From assembly GCA_002684605.1 (NCBI GenBank), contig NYVM01000012.1:19365-44013 (forward strand): DNA of 24,649 bases. The letters are read 5' to 3'. The position numbers and the translations under genes are program-made. Below are positions 1 through 7,117 of the stretch, piece by piece (position 1 is the first letter of the stretch; each line of letters begins with the position of its first letter). Source of the stretch: Candidatus Pelagibacterales bacterium. Lineage in GTDB: Bacteria > Pseudomonadota > Alphaproteobacteria > TMED109. The notes under the pieces are model-generated. The model worked only from the letters and a program-made list of their open reading frames with translations, did no database searches and was not told the DNA's origin.

Positions 1-276
1 AAAAGTATTATCAAAAATTTTATCTCTTTCACAATCGCGAATATCATCTTCTATTTTCCATAAAGATAAATTTATATTTTTTAGTTCAGTTTTTAAAATA
101 TTTACTCCATCTGTTCTAGATAGATCATCATTATATATTTTCATTAATAAATTATACTCATAATTAATATTTTTAAGTTTATTGCTATCAACAATAAATT
201 CTTTTTTTATTTCAAGAATTGTTATTTTATCAACAAGCTCTCCTGGCGAAATTGGGGTATTTATTTGATCTGACAT
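1..276 (-). CDS. DUF6165 family protein (C-terminus cut off by the window edge)
   Basis: The reading frame starts at the ATG at 276 and stays open to base 1, giving 92 residues. The N-terminus reads MSDQINTPISPGELVDKITI, followed by LEIK, and further on there is a LWKIEDDIRDCE block. The SPGELVDKITILEIK start and the L-W-x-IEDDIR-x-CE block are what I recognise as DUF6165, a family of about 120-130 residues, so roughly 30-40 C-terminal residues lie outside. The function is unknown. From memory, such genes often sit next to family 9 glycosyltransferases or other glycan genes, and the divergent neighbour at 370 is one. The protein is mainly helical and charged, with no signal peptide or membrane segment. 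The family call is from memory of the motif, not a search. Confidence 0.8.
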   Translation of the reverse strand, partial: MSDQINTPISPGELVDKITILEIKKEFIVDSNKLKNINYEYNLLMKIYNDDLSRTDGVNILKTELKNINLSLWKIEDDIRDCERDKIFDNTF

Positions 277-321
277 TATTAACACCTTCATATATAATTA
301 ATTAACGAATAAAAAAGATTT

Positions 322-345
322 CCATTAAATGGTTTATATTATAAT
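322..345 (+). promoter_or_regulatory. Candidate promoter for the glycosyltransferase with a small palindrome
   Basis: The 93-bp divergent spacer holds a perfect TATAAT at 340-345, 24 bases before the ATG at 370. A 5-1-5 palindrome CCATT-A-AATGG at 322-332 lies just upstream of it, where the -35 region would be; no good TTGACA-like box is visible. A Shine-Dalgarno AGGA at 361-364 precedes the ATG by five bases. The -10 assignment is reasonable, while operator function of the palindrome is speculative in such AT-rich sequence. Confidence 0.4.
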
Positions 346-369
346 CATATATAAAAAGGTAGGAATTAT

Positions 370-1365
370 ATGAAAAAATCATATAAAAATATTTTAGTCT
401 ATTCTGGTGGTGAAGCTATAGGTGACGCTTTATATAAATTAAGCTTTATACAAAATTTAAGATATAATTTTCCTGATAGTCATATTACATGGCTTGCAGG
501 ACAAGGTGATACAGAATATTCTAAAACTCTAAAGCCTATAATAAAAAAGTTAATTGATAATGTAATAGATGATGTGAAAGTTGGATATAAACCTTTTTCC
601 GAGTTTTTTAGATCGAGTCCATTAATAGAAAAATATGATGTTATAATTGACACACAGACTGTAGTCATGCCTACGCTGCTTCTTAAAAGAGTAAAACATA
701 CAGTGTTTTTATCGGCAACTGCTAAATGGTTATTTTCTGATTTAAAACCAAATAATTTTTCTATAAAATTCTCTTCTTTTAATGAAAGACTTAATCAATT
801 TATATTATTACTTAAAAATAATAAGATGAAATATTCTAATGACGATATTATTTTAGATAAAAAATACCATAAGTTAACTGATCAACTTTTACCTAAAGGA
901 GAAGATTACATAGGTATATCTCCTGGAGCGGGTGATAAAAGTAAAATATGGCCAATAAATAAATTTATTCAATTAGCACAAATACAAATAACAAAAAATA
1001 GAATTCCTGTTTTCTTTTTAGGTCCTGATGAAAAAAATTTATTAGATTTTATAAAAAAAGAAGTACCAGAAGCTATTTTCCCTGAGTGGACAGAATTAGC
1101 TATTAATAGTGGCATTAAAGGCCCTATATTAGTTATTGCTTTAGCTATGAAACTTAAAGTTGCAATTGCGAATGATTCTGGAACAGGTCATATGTTTGCT
1201 TTATCTGGAACTAGTTTAGTTTCATTATTTAGTAAGCATAATCCTATAAAATACGCTCCTAATGCCAAAAAGTTAATAATATTAGATTCAAAAACATGGG
1301 GAGGCACTGATCCAAACCTTATTCCACTTAAAGAAGTTGAAAATAGTATAAATAAGTTATTTTGA
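370..1365 (+). CDS. Glycosyltransferase family 9 (heptosyltransferase-like)
   Basis: This 331-residue protein has the two-domain GT-B layout of family 9 (ADP-heptose:LPS heptosyltransferase type). The N-terminus shows the G-E-A-I-GDALY turn (residues 14-22) that stands for the GD-x-L/V motif of the first domain. The second domain opens with a nucleotide-sugar signature ISPGAG-x(3)-K-x-WP (about 183-195). The C-terminal part holds ANDSGTGHMFALSGT, which matches the family's conserved TNDSGxxHxAxAxG block. The family transfers heptose or related sugars to the LPS core or other acceptors at the inner face of the cytoplasmic membrane; the sugar used here cannot be read from sequence. AGGA lies five bases before the start. 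It is divergent from the DUF6165 gene and converges on the dioxygenase gene with only 12 bases between them. Confidence 0.88.
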   Translation: MKKSYKNILVYSGGEAIGDALYKLSFIQNLRYNFPDSHITWLAGQGDTEYSKTLKPIIKKLIDNVIDDVKVGYKPFSEFFRSSPLIEKYDVIIDTQTVVMPTLLLKRVKHTVFLSATAKWLFSDLKPNNFSIKFSSFNERLNQFILLLKNNKMKYSNDDIILDKKYHKLTDQLLPKGEDYIGISPGAGDKSKIWPINKFIQLAQIQITKNRIPVFFLGPDEKNLLDFIKKEVPEAIFPEWTELAINSGIKGPILVIALAMKLKVAIANDSGTGHMFALSGTSLVSLFSKHNPIKYAPNAKKLIILDSKTWGGTDPNLIPLKEVENSINKLF

Positions 1366-1377
1366 TATTATTAAAAT

Positions 1378-2511
1378 TTATATGCTCATATCTAATAAAC
1401 TATAATCTATAATATCTTTTCTAGCTTGATCATTCCAAATGTAATTATTTTTTACTTTTTCAAGAGGTCTATAGATATACGCTTTTTCATCAGGATACTT
1501 TTGACTTCTAGCACTTATAGCATACTGAATTAATCTTGATCTTTCTATAATATGCTTTTCATCATAAACTCGAGGTCTTCCATGTAAACCTCCTCCTAAA
1601 ATATTCAATACAGATGCTTTTTTATGGAAACCGTAATTTATCGTTACTCTTCTATCAGCGCTAGTGTTTGCAAATGAACCATGTAGCACTTGTCTATTAG
1701 TAATAGCCACATCTCCAGGTCCACAAACTATAGGAACAGCATCTGGTAGTCTTTCTGTGCCTGCTTCTAATACCTTTTTTTTAATATCCACTTTTCCTAA
1801 TCTATGAGTTCCAGGTACTACCCACACTCCATTGCCGGGTGTACTTTTATAGAGCTGAGCCATAAAATTAAATCCATGAGTATATTGATCCCAATCAGGA
1901 TTATTCCAGTGAGTTGTTCCGTCCTGATGCCATGCAAAAGATGCGCCTAACCCTGGATCTTTTATAAAATAACCTTCTGTAAAAGGAACAAAATCTTCGC
2001 CATTGATATTTTCGGCAACTTTTAATAATAAAGGATGGCCATAGGCTCTTAAAAAAGTATCAGAAAATTGAAGAAAGCCTTGAGTTAAATATATTATTTC
2101 ATCTGGATCATCTTTTTTAGGCGTTGGTTCTATCATTTTAACTGGATGTCTACCATTTGCTAAATCCGTTCCACCAAAAGGATCTGCCAAGGGTTTAGAC
2201 CAGTATAAAATATTGGCTTTGCAATTTGAAGCTATAGCGGGTCTTCCTTTGATATCAATTTTTGAAGTTCTATTTACAGGAAATCTTTCTAATACATTTA
2301 AATAATCTTTTTCCCAATCATTTAATTCTTGATCAGAAAAAACTTTTTCAAATATGTAAAAACCATTTTTTGAATAAGAATCAATTATTTTTTTGTGAAG
2401 AGTTCCATCTTTATTAAACTTTATAGGGCCCCGATTAGAAAGATTTAAAGCACGCTTCTCACCTGCCTTAAGATAATTTTGCATATCAATTTCTTCAGAA
2501 CCATATCCCAT
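1378..2511 (-). CDS. Phytanoyl-CoA dioxygenase (PhyH) family Fe(II)/2-oxoglutarate oxygenase
   Basis: The 377-residue protein has the iron-binding facial triad of PhyH enzymes: H195-x-D197 in AWHQDG, and distal H277 in NRQVLHGSFANTS. An Arg at 287/288, ten residues after the distal His, fits 2-oxoglutarate binding. A GVWVVPGTHRLG segment (228-239) is the usual PhyH loop before the distal strand. These enzymes hydroxylate substrates using O2 and 2-oxoglutarate; marine bacteria carry many of them with unknown substrates. The start is uncertain. A promoter-like TTTACA-16-TATAAT (2547-2520) would begin transcription at about 2513, nearly on the ATG at 2511. The in-frame ATG at 2484 (residue 10), which follows a purine-rich GAAGAA, may therefore be the true start, giving 368 residues. 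There is no signal peptide, so it is cytoplasmic. Confidence 0.88.
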   Translation of the reverse strand: MGYGSEEIDMQNYLKAGEKRALNLSNRGPIKFNKDGTLHKKIIDSYSKNGFYIFEKVFSDQELNDWEKDYLNVLERFPVNRTSKIDIKGRPAIASNCKANILYWSKPLADPFGGTDLANGRHPVKMIEPTPKKDDPDEIIYLTQGFLQFSDTFLRAYGHPLLLKVAENINGEDFVPFTEGYFIKDPGLGASFAWHQDGTTHWNNPDWDQYTHGFNFMAQLYKSTPGNGVWVVPGTHRLGKVDIKKKVLEAGTERLPDAVPIVCGPGDVAITNRQVLHGSFANTSADRRVTINYGFHKKASVLNILGGGLHGRPRVYDEKHIIERSRLIQYAISARSQKYPDEKAYIYRPLEKVKNNYIWNDQARKDIIDYSLLDMSI

Positions 2512-2519
2512 AGTAAAAA

Positions 2520-2547
2520 ATTATATCAAAATTATTATTACTGTAAA
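2520..2547 (-). promoter_or_regulatory. Candidate sigma70 promoter for the PhyH-type gene
   Basis: On the minus strand TTTACA (2547-2542, five of six to consensus) is followed after 16 bases by a perfect TATAAT (2525-2520). The transcript would start at about 2513-2512, so the message is either leaderless for the ATG at 2511 or has a leader of about 28 bases for the ATG at 2484. It sits just after the terminator of the upstream exported-protein pair, which supports independent transcription. Confidence 0.55.
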
Positions 2548-2584
2548 ATAAAAAAAGGCCTCTATTAAATAAATAAAGGCCTTT
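2545..2584 (-). terminator. Rho-independent terminator of the exported-protein pair
   Basis: The 8-bp arms AAAGGCCT (2584-2577) and AGGCCTTT (2561-2554) pair perfectly around a 15-base loop. On the minus strand they run into a T-rich tract (2556-2545, TTTTTT then TATTTT). It lies 18 bases after the stop codon at 2603. The opposite strand lacks a T tract, so it is directional. This is the clearest terminator in the window; its four consecutive G-C pairs (GGCC) stand out in the AT-rich surroundings. Confidence 0.85.
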
Positions 2585-2602
2585 CGAAATAATATTTACT
2601 AG

Positions 2603-3046
2603 TTATTTCTGCATTATAAATGTGCCAGAACCTTCGCCCCAACCGCTATCATTCCACCAAGTCATTTTACCTGTAACTCCTTCAAATCGTCCAGTACCAT
2701 TTACAGCATCACCTGTACATTGGCCATCTGTTCCGCAATGCCAAACTAGTACCCAGAAATCCTCTGATTTAGCATCTTTCATTTTACATGTTCCGTTGCC
2801 ATCTCCATTAATAAATAAAGCAGGACACATAAAGTTAGTTTGGATAACATCACCATTTTCCATAGTCATCATATTTGTTCCAATAAAAGCACCTGATACA
2901 GAAAAATGATCTCCGTTATTAACTATGTTCATATTTGTGAAGTCACCACCATATTTCATAGTCATTTCATGATGACCAGCAGTAGAAGTTTTAACAAATA
3001 TTACAGCAGTAAAAATTGTTAGAATTATTATCTTAATTAATTTCAT
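2603..3046 (-). CDS. Small exported beta-rich protein, paralog B (predicted mature N-terminus Gly-His-His)
   Basis: This 147-residue protein has a clear Sec signal peptide: two Lys near the start, a hydrophobic stretch at 6-18, and a cleavage site after STA at residue 23. The mature chain would begin G-H-H-E-M, which places His at position 3. It contains four Cys (74, 87, 104, 110) and a GTGRFEGVTGKMTWW block (117-131). Its spacing of C, N-x-G-x-G, C and GTG-[KR]-[YF]-x-G-x-TG matches the upstream neighbour at 3066-3539, so the two are tandem paralogs 19 bases apart. The GTG-x-F-x-G-x-TG pattern recalls allene-oxide-cyclase/dirigent-like beta barrels, but that is a loose resemblance. The function is unknown; a periplasmic location is predicted, and metal binding is possible. 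Confidence 0.8.
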   Translation of the reverse strand: MKLIKIIILTIFTAVIFVKTSTAGHHEMTMKYGGDFTNMNIVNNGDHFSVSGAFIGTNMMTMENGDVIQTNFMCPALFINGDGNGTCKMKDAKSEDFWVLVWHCGTDGQCTGDAVNGTGRFEGVTGKMTWWNDSGWGEGSGTFIMQK

Positions 3047-3065
3047 TTTTATTTCCTATTTAAAA

Positions 3066-3539
3066 TTATGGTTTAGTATAATTAAGTGATTGTTTACAGC
3101 GATTAGACCCATTAGCTCCTAGATCGTAGCACGCCCATGGACCACTTCCTGTCCACCCAGCATATTTCCCTGTTCCACCAATAATAGTGTTAACACCCTT
3201 TTGTGTGTCTCCAACGAAACTAGTATATAATCTATCTCCATCAGCATCACCCCAAGCGCACCATCCTTTGTTTTCTCCAACACCATTATTTACTTCAAAA
3301 GCTGCAAAACATTGAGCTTCTCCATTATGGAGATAACCAGAACCGCTATCATTAAAAGTAGCCCCTTTATAAACGCCTGTTCCCATTATATGTCCTTCTC
3401 CAACTGGAATTACAGTTACAGGTCCAGCAGCCCATCCAGTATGAAAATCAAATGAACCTTTATGTCCATCAGCTAAAGCAGCATTCATTATAAAAAAAGA
3501 CGCAACAAATGTTATTATTATATTTGATATTTTAGTCAT
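3066..3539 (-). CDS. Small exported beta-rich protein, paralog A (predicted mature N-terminus Asp-Gly-His-Lys)
   Basis: The protein has 157 residues with a Sec signal peptide (hydrophobic 6-22, cleavage after ALA at residue 23). The mature end would be D-G-H-K, again with His third, closely like the DAHK copper/nickel site of serum albumin. Cys are at 77, 94, 137 and 148, and the first two align with those of paralog B. A GDADGDRLYTSF segment (97-108) could bind a divalent ion, and GGTGKYAGWTGSGPW (121-135) is the shared block. It is the first gene of the two-gene unit that ends at the 2545-2584 terminator. A purine-rich GGGGGGA lies about 9 bases before the ATG. The family is unnamed to me; export and paralogy are well supported, function is not. 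Confidence 0.8.
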   Translation of the reverse strand: MTKISNIIITFVASFFIMNAALADGHKGSFDFHTGWAAGPVTVIPVGEGHIMGTGVYKGATFNDSGSGYLHNGEAQCFAAFEVNNGVGENKGWCAWGDADGDRLYTSFVGDTQKGVNTIIGGTGKYAGWTGSGPWACYDLGANGSNRCKQSLNYTKP

Positions 3540-3583
3540 TAAATTATTCCCCCCAGAAATTTAATATATAAATATTATTTTTA

Positions 3584-3594
3584 AGAATCATTCT
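3584..3594. promoter_or_regulatory. Fur/Irr-like palindrome AGAAT-n-ATTCT
   Basis: A perfect 5-1-5 palindrome lies 45 bases upstream of the paralog A start. With its flanks (minus strand AATGAGAATGATTCTTAA) it resembles iron-responsive operator types such as Fur boxes and alphaproteobacterial Irr sites with AGAA...TTCT cores. It falls just downstream of the best promoter match (TTGACT 3632-3627, 17 bases, TAGCAT 3609-3604), a usual place for a repressor site. One short palindrome cannot decide which regulator, if any, binds. Confidence 0.35.
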
Positions 3595-3633
3595 CATTTC
3601 AAAATGCTATATTTAAACAAACTTGTAGTCAAC

Positions 3634-3658
3634 AATTAAATACTTATAGTATTTAATT
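3634..3658. repeat. Perfect 11-bp inverted repeat with 3-base loop upstream of the exported pair
   Basis: The arms AATTAAATACT (3634-3644) and AGTATTTAATT (3648-3658) pair perfectly around TAT. The repeat lies between the gene ending at 3692 and a TTGACT -35-like box at 3632-3627. No T run follows it on the minus strand, so it is a poor terminator. An operator or activator site upstream of the -35, or a weak transcript-end hairpin of the upstream gene, are the two readings. Confidence 0.55.
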
Positions 3659-3691
3659 ATTTCATAAGAAGTAAAACCACTTAGTTTAAAA

Positions 3692-4120
3692 TTATTTTAT
3701 TAAAGACTCTTTAATTTGTGACCAAGGCATCCATTTACAATAAAAGTTTACTTCAGTATTATTCTTTGCCTTAGAACCAGTTGTATAAAAAAACTTAAGA
3801 TTTAAGGTAAAATTATTTCTATTAATAGAAGCATAATACTTCATAACTTTAGATGAATTCTCTCCTTCCCATTTAATTTCCTTATCATCATGGGAATATT
3901 TAGAAATTAAGAACTTACTTATTTCTATAGGAGATCTTTGTTTAATAACTTTTATTCCATAAACGTTATTATCATTAAAATAATAAATTAAATTCTTTGC
4001 AGGCGCTCTTTTAGATTTTTGAACAGCATTCTCACATACTATCCCGTTAGAGTCTATTTCATTGGAAGAGCTTTGATTTGACAGAAAAAAAATAAATATT
4101 GTTAAAAAAATAAATTTCAT
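3692..4120 (-). CDS. Small exported protein of unknown function
   Basis: This 142-residue protein begins MKFIFLTIFIFFLSNQSSSN, a short, strongly hydrophobic signal peptide; the cleavage site is unclear (around 15-21). The rest is polar and Lys/Asn-rich with two Cys (29 and 127), which could form one disulfide, and a C-terminal NFYCKWMPWSQ segment. I do not recognise a family. It lies between the tRNA-Ser gene and the exported paralog pair, all on the minus strand. The pair seems to have its own promoter, so this gene may be a separate unit. A periplasmic or membrane-anchored location is predicted. Confidence 0.7.
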   Translation of the reverse strand: MKFIFLTIFIFFLSNQSSSNEIDSNGIVCENAVQKSKRAPAKNLIYYFNDNNVYGIKVIKQRSPIEISKFLISKYSHDDKEIKWEGENSSKVMKYYASINRNNFTLNLKFFYTTGSKAKNNTEVNFYCKWMPWSQIKESLIK

Positions 4121-4170
4121 ATAATTACTTCATTCTTGTCATTTACTTTTGTTATCTACAAATATGGTAC

Positions 4171-4260
4171 TGGCGGACACGAAGGGATTCGAACCCTCGA
4201 AACAGTTGCCTGTTTACACCCTTAGCAGGGGCGCGCCTTCGACCGCTCGGCCACGTGTCC
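4171..4260 (-). tRNA. tRNA-Ser(GCU)
   Basis: The minus strand folds into a class II tRNA. The 7-bp acceptor stem is GGACACG/CGTGTCC with discriminator G and an encoded CCA (4173-4171). The anticodon stem-loop is CGCCC-CTGCTAA-GGGTG with anticodon GCT (4226-4224), reading AGC/AGU. A long variable arm (AAACAG-GCAA-CTGTTT) is typical of tRNA-Ser, and the T loop is TTCGAAT. The length is 90 with CCA. The gene is much richer in G+C than its surroundings, as is usual for tRNAs in AT-rich genomes. Confidence 0.97.
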
Positions 4261-4266
4261 AATATG

Positions 4267-4295
4267 CTTGTAAAATTTCCCGAGCAATGTGTCAA
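4267..4295 (-). promoter_or_regulatory. Sigma70 promoter of tRNA-Ser
   Basis: TTGACA (4295-4290, perfect) and TACAAG (4272-4267) are separated by 17 bases. Only six bases (CATATT) separate the -10 from the first tRNA base at 4260, so transcription should begin at or within a base or two of the mature 5' end. The spacer contains GCTCGGG, a small G+C-rich patch between the two boxes. Confidence 0.7.
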
Positions 4296-4333
4296 ACTAG
4301 ATATTAATTATTTTCAATAAATTTAAATTGTAT

Positions 4334-4966
4334 TTAAGGAATTGGTATTTCTGTACCAATACTAGGTATATCATAGCCTTTAATAACAGCATCTCTTGAT
4401 GCAATTTCTTTATACCATCTTAAAACATTTGGGAATTGATTTAGGTCTATATTTTGCCATTCAAACCTAGCTATCCAAGGCCAAATAGATATGTCAGCAA
4501 TACCATAATCATTACCTGCCACATATTGACTAATGCCTAAGCGAGTGTTTAAAACTCCATATATTCTTAAAGCTTCTTTTGAATATCTATCCTCTGCATA
4601 AGCAGATTTTCCACTATTAAATTTAATAAAATGATGTACTTGTCCAAGCATAGGACCCAGAGAAGCCATTTGAAACATTAACCACTCATCTCTTTTCCAA
4701 CGTTCTTCATTATTACTAGGTTTAAAAATCCCTGTTTTTTCAGATAAATACATTAATATAGATCCTGATTCCATCATAGAAACTTTATTATCATGATCAT
4801 ATATTGCAGGAATTTTGTTATTAGGACTTATTTCTAAAAAATTCTTCTCAAACTGATCGTCTTTCATAATATTAATAGGAAATAATGTATATTCTAGCTT
4901 TGCCTCTTCCAACATAATAGAAACTTTTCTTCCATTAGGTGTGCTCCAACTATAAAAATCTATCAT
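4334..4966 (-). CDS. Glutathione S-transferase, YfcG/Ure2p-like
   Basis: The 210-residue protein has the thioredoxin-like N-terminal domain and helical C-terminal domain of GSTs. Residues 9-20 read TPNGRKVSIMLE, the N-terminal signature of the YfcG/YghU (Nu) group, where a Thr/Asn rather than Tyr or Cys contacts the glutathione thiol. SPNNKIPAI-x-D (about 47-57) carries the cis-Pro, and MESGSILMYLSEKTG (64-79) holds the E-S pair that grips the gamma-glutamyl group. The C-terminal domain has GNDYGIADISIWPW with the N-capping Asp. YfcG enzymes act as disulfide reductases with bound glutathione; substrates here are unknown. It ends the run gatC-gatA-gatB-flavin reductase-GST and is 11 bases from its upstream neighbour. 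Confidence 0.9.
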   Translation of the reverse strand: MIDFYSWSTPNGRKVSIMLEEAKLEYTLFPINIMKDDQFEKNFLEISPNNKIPAIYDHDNKVSMMESGSILMYLSEKTGIFKPSNNEERWKRDEWLMFQMASLGPMLGQVHHFIKFNSGKSAYAEDRYSKEALRIYGVLNTRLGISQYVAGNDYGIADISIWPWIARFEWQNIDLNQFPNVLRWYKEIASRDAVIKGYDIPSIGTEIPIP

Positions 4967-4977
4967 AATATACCTTT

Positions 4978-5622
4978 CTATTTTTTAACTTGATCAGGAC
5001 GCGGTGAACCTTCTGGCCTATCCATCTCAAAAATATTATCTACTATAGAATAATCTAAATAACCAAGACGAGATAAAGGTTTAATTTTCTTTAAATTAAC
5101 TTTACCATCCTTTAATACTTCATCATTAATATGTATACCAACCACATGACCTAGAACCATACCATTATATTCATTATCTTCTAAAGTAGGAAGGTCAATA
5201 ATTTTATATAACCTACATTCCATGTGTATTGGAGATATAGCAAGTCGTGCTGGAGAAACTAAATTTGATTCTAAAATTTCTAATTTAGCAATATCTACTT
5301 CACTTTCATTTGGATTGAAAGGAGCTGTTGTTTCATTCATTTTGTCTTTTGCAGCATATGAAACTATATTCACTACAAACTCACCACTATCCCTTATATT
5401 AGTTATAGTATCTTTATGCCCTCCCATAGGCTGTTTTCCATTAGTAGCGTACATTATCATAGGGGGGTCTGCAGCAATTCCATTAAAAAAACTATAAGGA
5501 GCACAATTATGAATACCTTCTTCACTTTTAGTTGTAATCCAAGCTATAGGTCTGGGTACAATACAAGATTTAAAAGGGTTATATTTTAAACCATGATCAT
5601 TTTTTTTAGTATCATAAAACAT
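4978..5622 (-). CDS. Flavin reductase-like domain protein (FMN-binding split barrel)
   Basis: This 214-residue protein matches the flavin-reductase-like split-barrel family. The N-terminal part has the SCIVPRPIAWITT strand (19-31), followed by N-x-APYSFFNGIAADPPMIMYA (39-58), where the S/N/P residues line the FMN phosphate and isoalloxazine site. KDT-x-x-N-I-x-x-SGEFVVNIV (70-87) and an MECRLYK strand (133-139) complete the fold. Members are NAD(P)H:FMN reductases or FMN-binding oxidoreductases of unknown substrate. It lies 15 bases after gatB and 11 before the GST gene, so it is probably cotranscribed with them, though a functional link to tRNA amidation is not expected. Confidence 0.87.
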   Translation of the reverse strand: MFYDTKKNDHGLKYNPFKSCIVPRPIAWITTKSEEGIHNCAPYSFFNGIAADPPMIMYATNGKQPMGGHKDTITNIRDSGEFVVNIVSYAAKDKMNETTAPFNPNESEVDIAKLEILESNLVSPARLAISPIHMECRLYKIIDLPTLEDNEYNGMVLGHVVGIHINDEVLKDGKVNLKKIKPLSRLGYLDYSIVDNIFEMDRPEGSPRPDQVKK

Positions 5623-5637
5623 TCATTACTCCAACAA

Positions 5638-7098
5638 TCATGCATTCAGTAACTTAGATAATATTTCATTTACAACTTTAGGATTAGCAGTACCTCCTGT
5701 AATTTTCATGGTTTGCCCAACAAACCATCCAAAAAGCTTTTCATTACCACCTCTATATTTATTAACTTGCTCTTCATTATCATTAATAATTTTCTGAACC
5801 ATTTCCTCTAATTCATCTGTATTACTTATTTGTTTAAGGCCTTTAGATTCTACAATTTCTAAAGCCGACCCTCCTTTTGTAAACATTTCTTCAAAAACTT
5901 CTTTCGCTGTCCTTCCAGAAATAGTTCCATCTTGAATTAGGTCAAACAGCTCTCCTAATTTATCAGCTTTAACAGGGCTATCTTCTATACTTTTTTCTAC
6001 TTCATTCAACATACCAAAGAAATTAGTAATTATCCAATTAGCTACAAATTTAGCATCTCTATTTTTAGAAACTACTTCAAAAAAATCAGCATGCTTTTTA
6101 TCTGCAGTTAAAACATCTGCATCATAAAAGCTTAATCCGTATTCTGCTTGAAAACGCTCTCTCTTTTGGTCAGGTAATTCAGGAAGTTCTTGTCTATATT
6201 TTTCAATTCTTTCCGAACTTATATTTAAAGGTAATAAATCAGGATCCGGAAAATAACGATAATCATGGGCCTCCTCCTTTGATCTCATAGATCTGGTTTC
6301 ATTTTTAACAGTGTCATATAAACGTGTTTGTTGAATCACTTTACCTCCACCTTCTATTAATTCAATTTGCCTATGTGCCTCATACTCAACTGCTTTCATC
6401 ATATTTTTAACTGAATTAATATTTTTTAATTCACATCTTGTACCAAACCCTTCACCCGGTCTTCTAACAGATATATTAGCATCACACCTTAACGAACCCT
6501 CATCCATATTACCATCACATGACCCTATATATCTTACTATTGAACGCACTTTTCTGAGGTAAGCACCTGCTTCTTCCCAATCTCTCATATCAGGCATAGA
6601 AACAATTTCCATCAATGGAACACCAGATCTATTTAAATCTACCAACGATAATTTTGGATGTTGATCATGCATTAATTTTCCAGCATCTTGCTCTAAATGA
6701 AGACGCTCAATACCAATTTTTTTAGTTTCTCCGTTTTCTAAGTCTATATTTATCCAACCTTCCCCTACTATTGGTGATGTAAACTGAGAAATCTGATAAC
6801 CTTGCGGTAAGTCAGGATAAAAATAATTTTTCCTATCAAAAATTGAAATATTATTAATTTTTGCGTTTAAAGCATGTCCTGTTTTAATTGCTTGGTTTAT
6901 AGCTTCACTATTAATTACCGGTAACATTCCTGGCATGGCCGCATCAACATAACTAACTTGTGAGTTAGGACTAGCTCCAAAATCTGTAGCAGACCCTGAG
7001 AATAATTTTGAATTACATTTTACTTGGGCATGAATTTCTAGACCTAAAACCATCTCCCAAGTTCCTGTTTCACCTTGTAATTTTATTGGCTCTCTCAT
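5638..7098 (-). CDS. gatB: Asp-tRNA(Asn)/Glu-tRNA(Gln) amidotransferase subunit B
   Basis: GatB (486 residues, usual length) binds mischarged tRNA and catalyses the kinase and transamidation step of GatCAB, using ammonia channelled from GatA. It shows the N-terminal GLEIHAQV block (19-26), the [15 protein letters not shown] segment (92-106), [10 protein letters not shown], and the [11 protein letters not shown] and [10 protein letters not shown] motifs of the catalytic cradle. The C-terminal YqeY-like tail domain ends with the [17 protein letters not shown] block. It is the third gene of gatC-gatA-gatB on the minus strand, 19 bases after gatA. The complex supplies Gln-tRNA and/or Asn-tRNA where GlnRS or AsnRS is lacking. 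Confidence 0.98.
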   Translation of the reverse strand: MREPIKLQGETGTWEMVLGLEIHAQVKCNSKLFSGSATDFGASPNSQVSYVDAAMPGMLPVINSEAINQAIKTGHALNAKINNISIFDRKNYFYPDLPQGYQISQFTSPIVGEGWINIDLENGETKKIGIERLHLEQDAGKLMHDQHPKLSLVDLNRSGVPLMEIVSMPDMRDWEEAGAYLRKVRSIVRYIGSCDGNMDEGSLRCDANISVRRPGEGFGTRCELKNINSVKNMMKAVEYEAHRQIELIEGGGKVIQQTRLYDTVKNETRSMRSKEEAHDYRYFPDPDLLPLNISSERIEKYRQELPELPDQKRERFQAEYGLSFYDADVLTADKKHADFFEVVSKNRDAKFVANWIITNFFGMLNEVEKSIEDSPVKADKLGELFDLIQDGTISGRTAKEVFEEMFTKGGSALEIVESKGLKQISNTDELEEMVQKIINDNEEQVNKYRGGNEKLFGWFVGQTMKITGGTANPKVVNEILSKLLNA

Positions 7099-7117
7099 GT
7101 TATATAATCCTCATCGT

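Noticed and set aside
4220..4240. G+C-rich GGCGCGCC patch as a foreign or regulatory element
   Set aside because: It is part of the tRNA-Ser D and anticodon arms.
5222..5497. Open frame on the plus strand inside the flavin reductase gene
   Set aside because: It lies fully antisense to a gene with strong family motifs and shows no recognisable protein; it is a composition shadow. The same holds for the long antisense frames inside ugd (22728-23126), plsY (12327-12683), pyrB (9742-10008) and pyrC (11000-11875).
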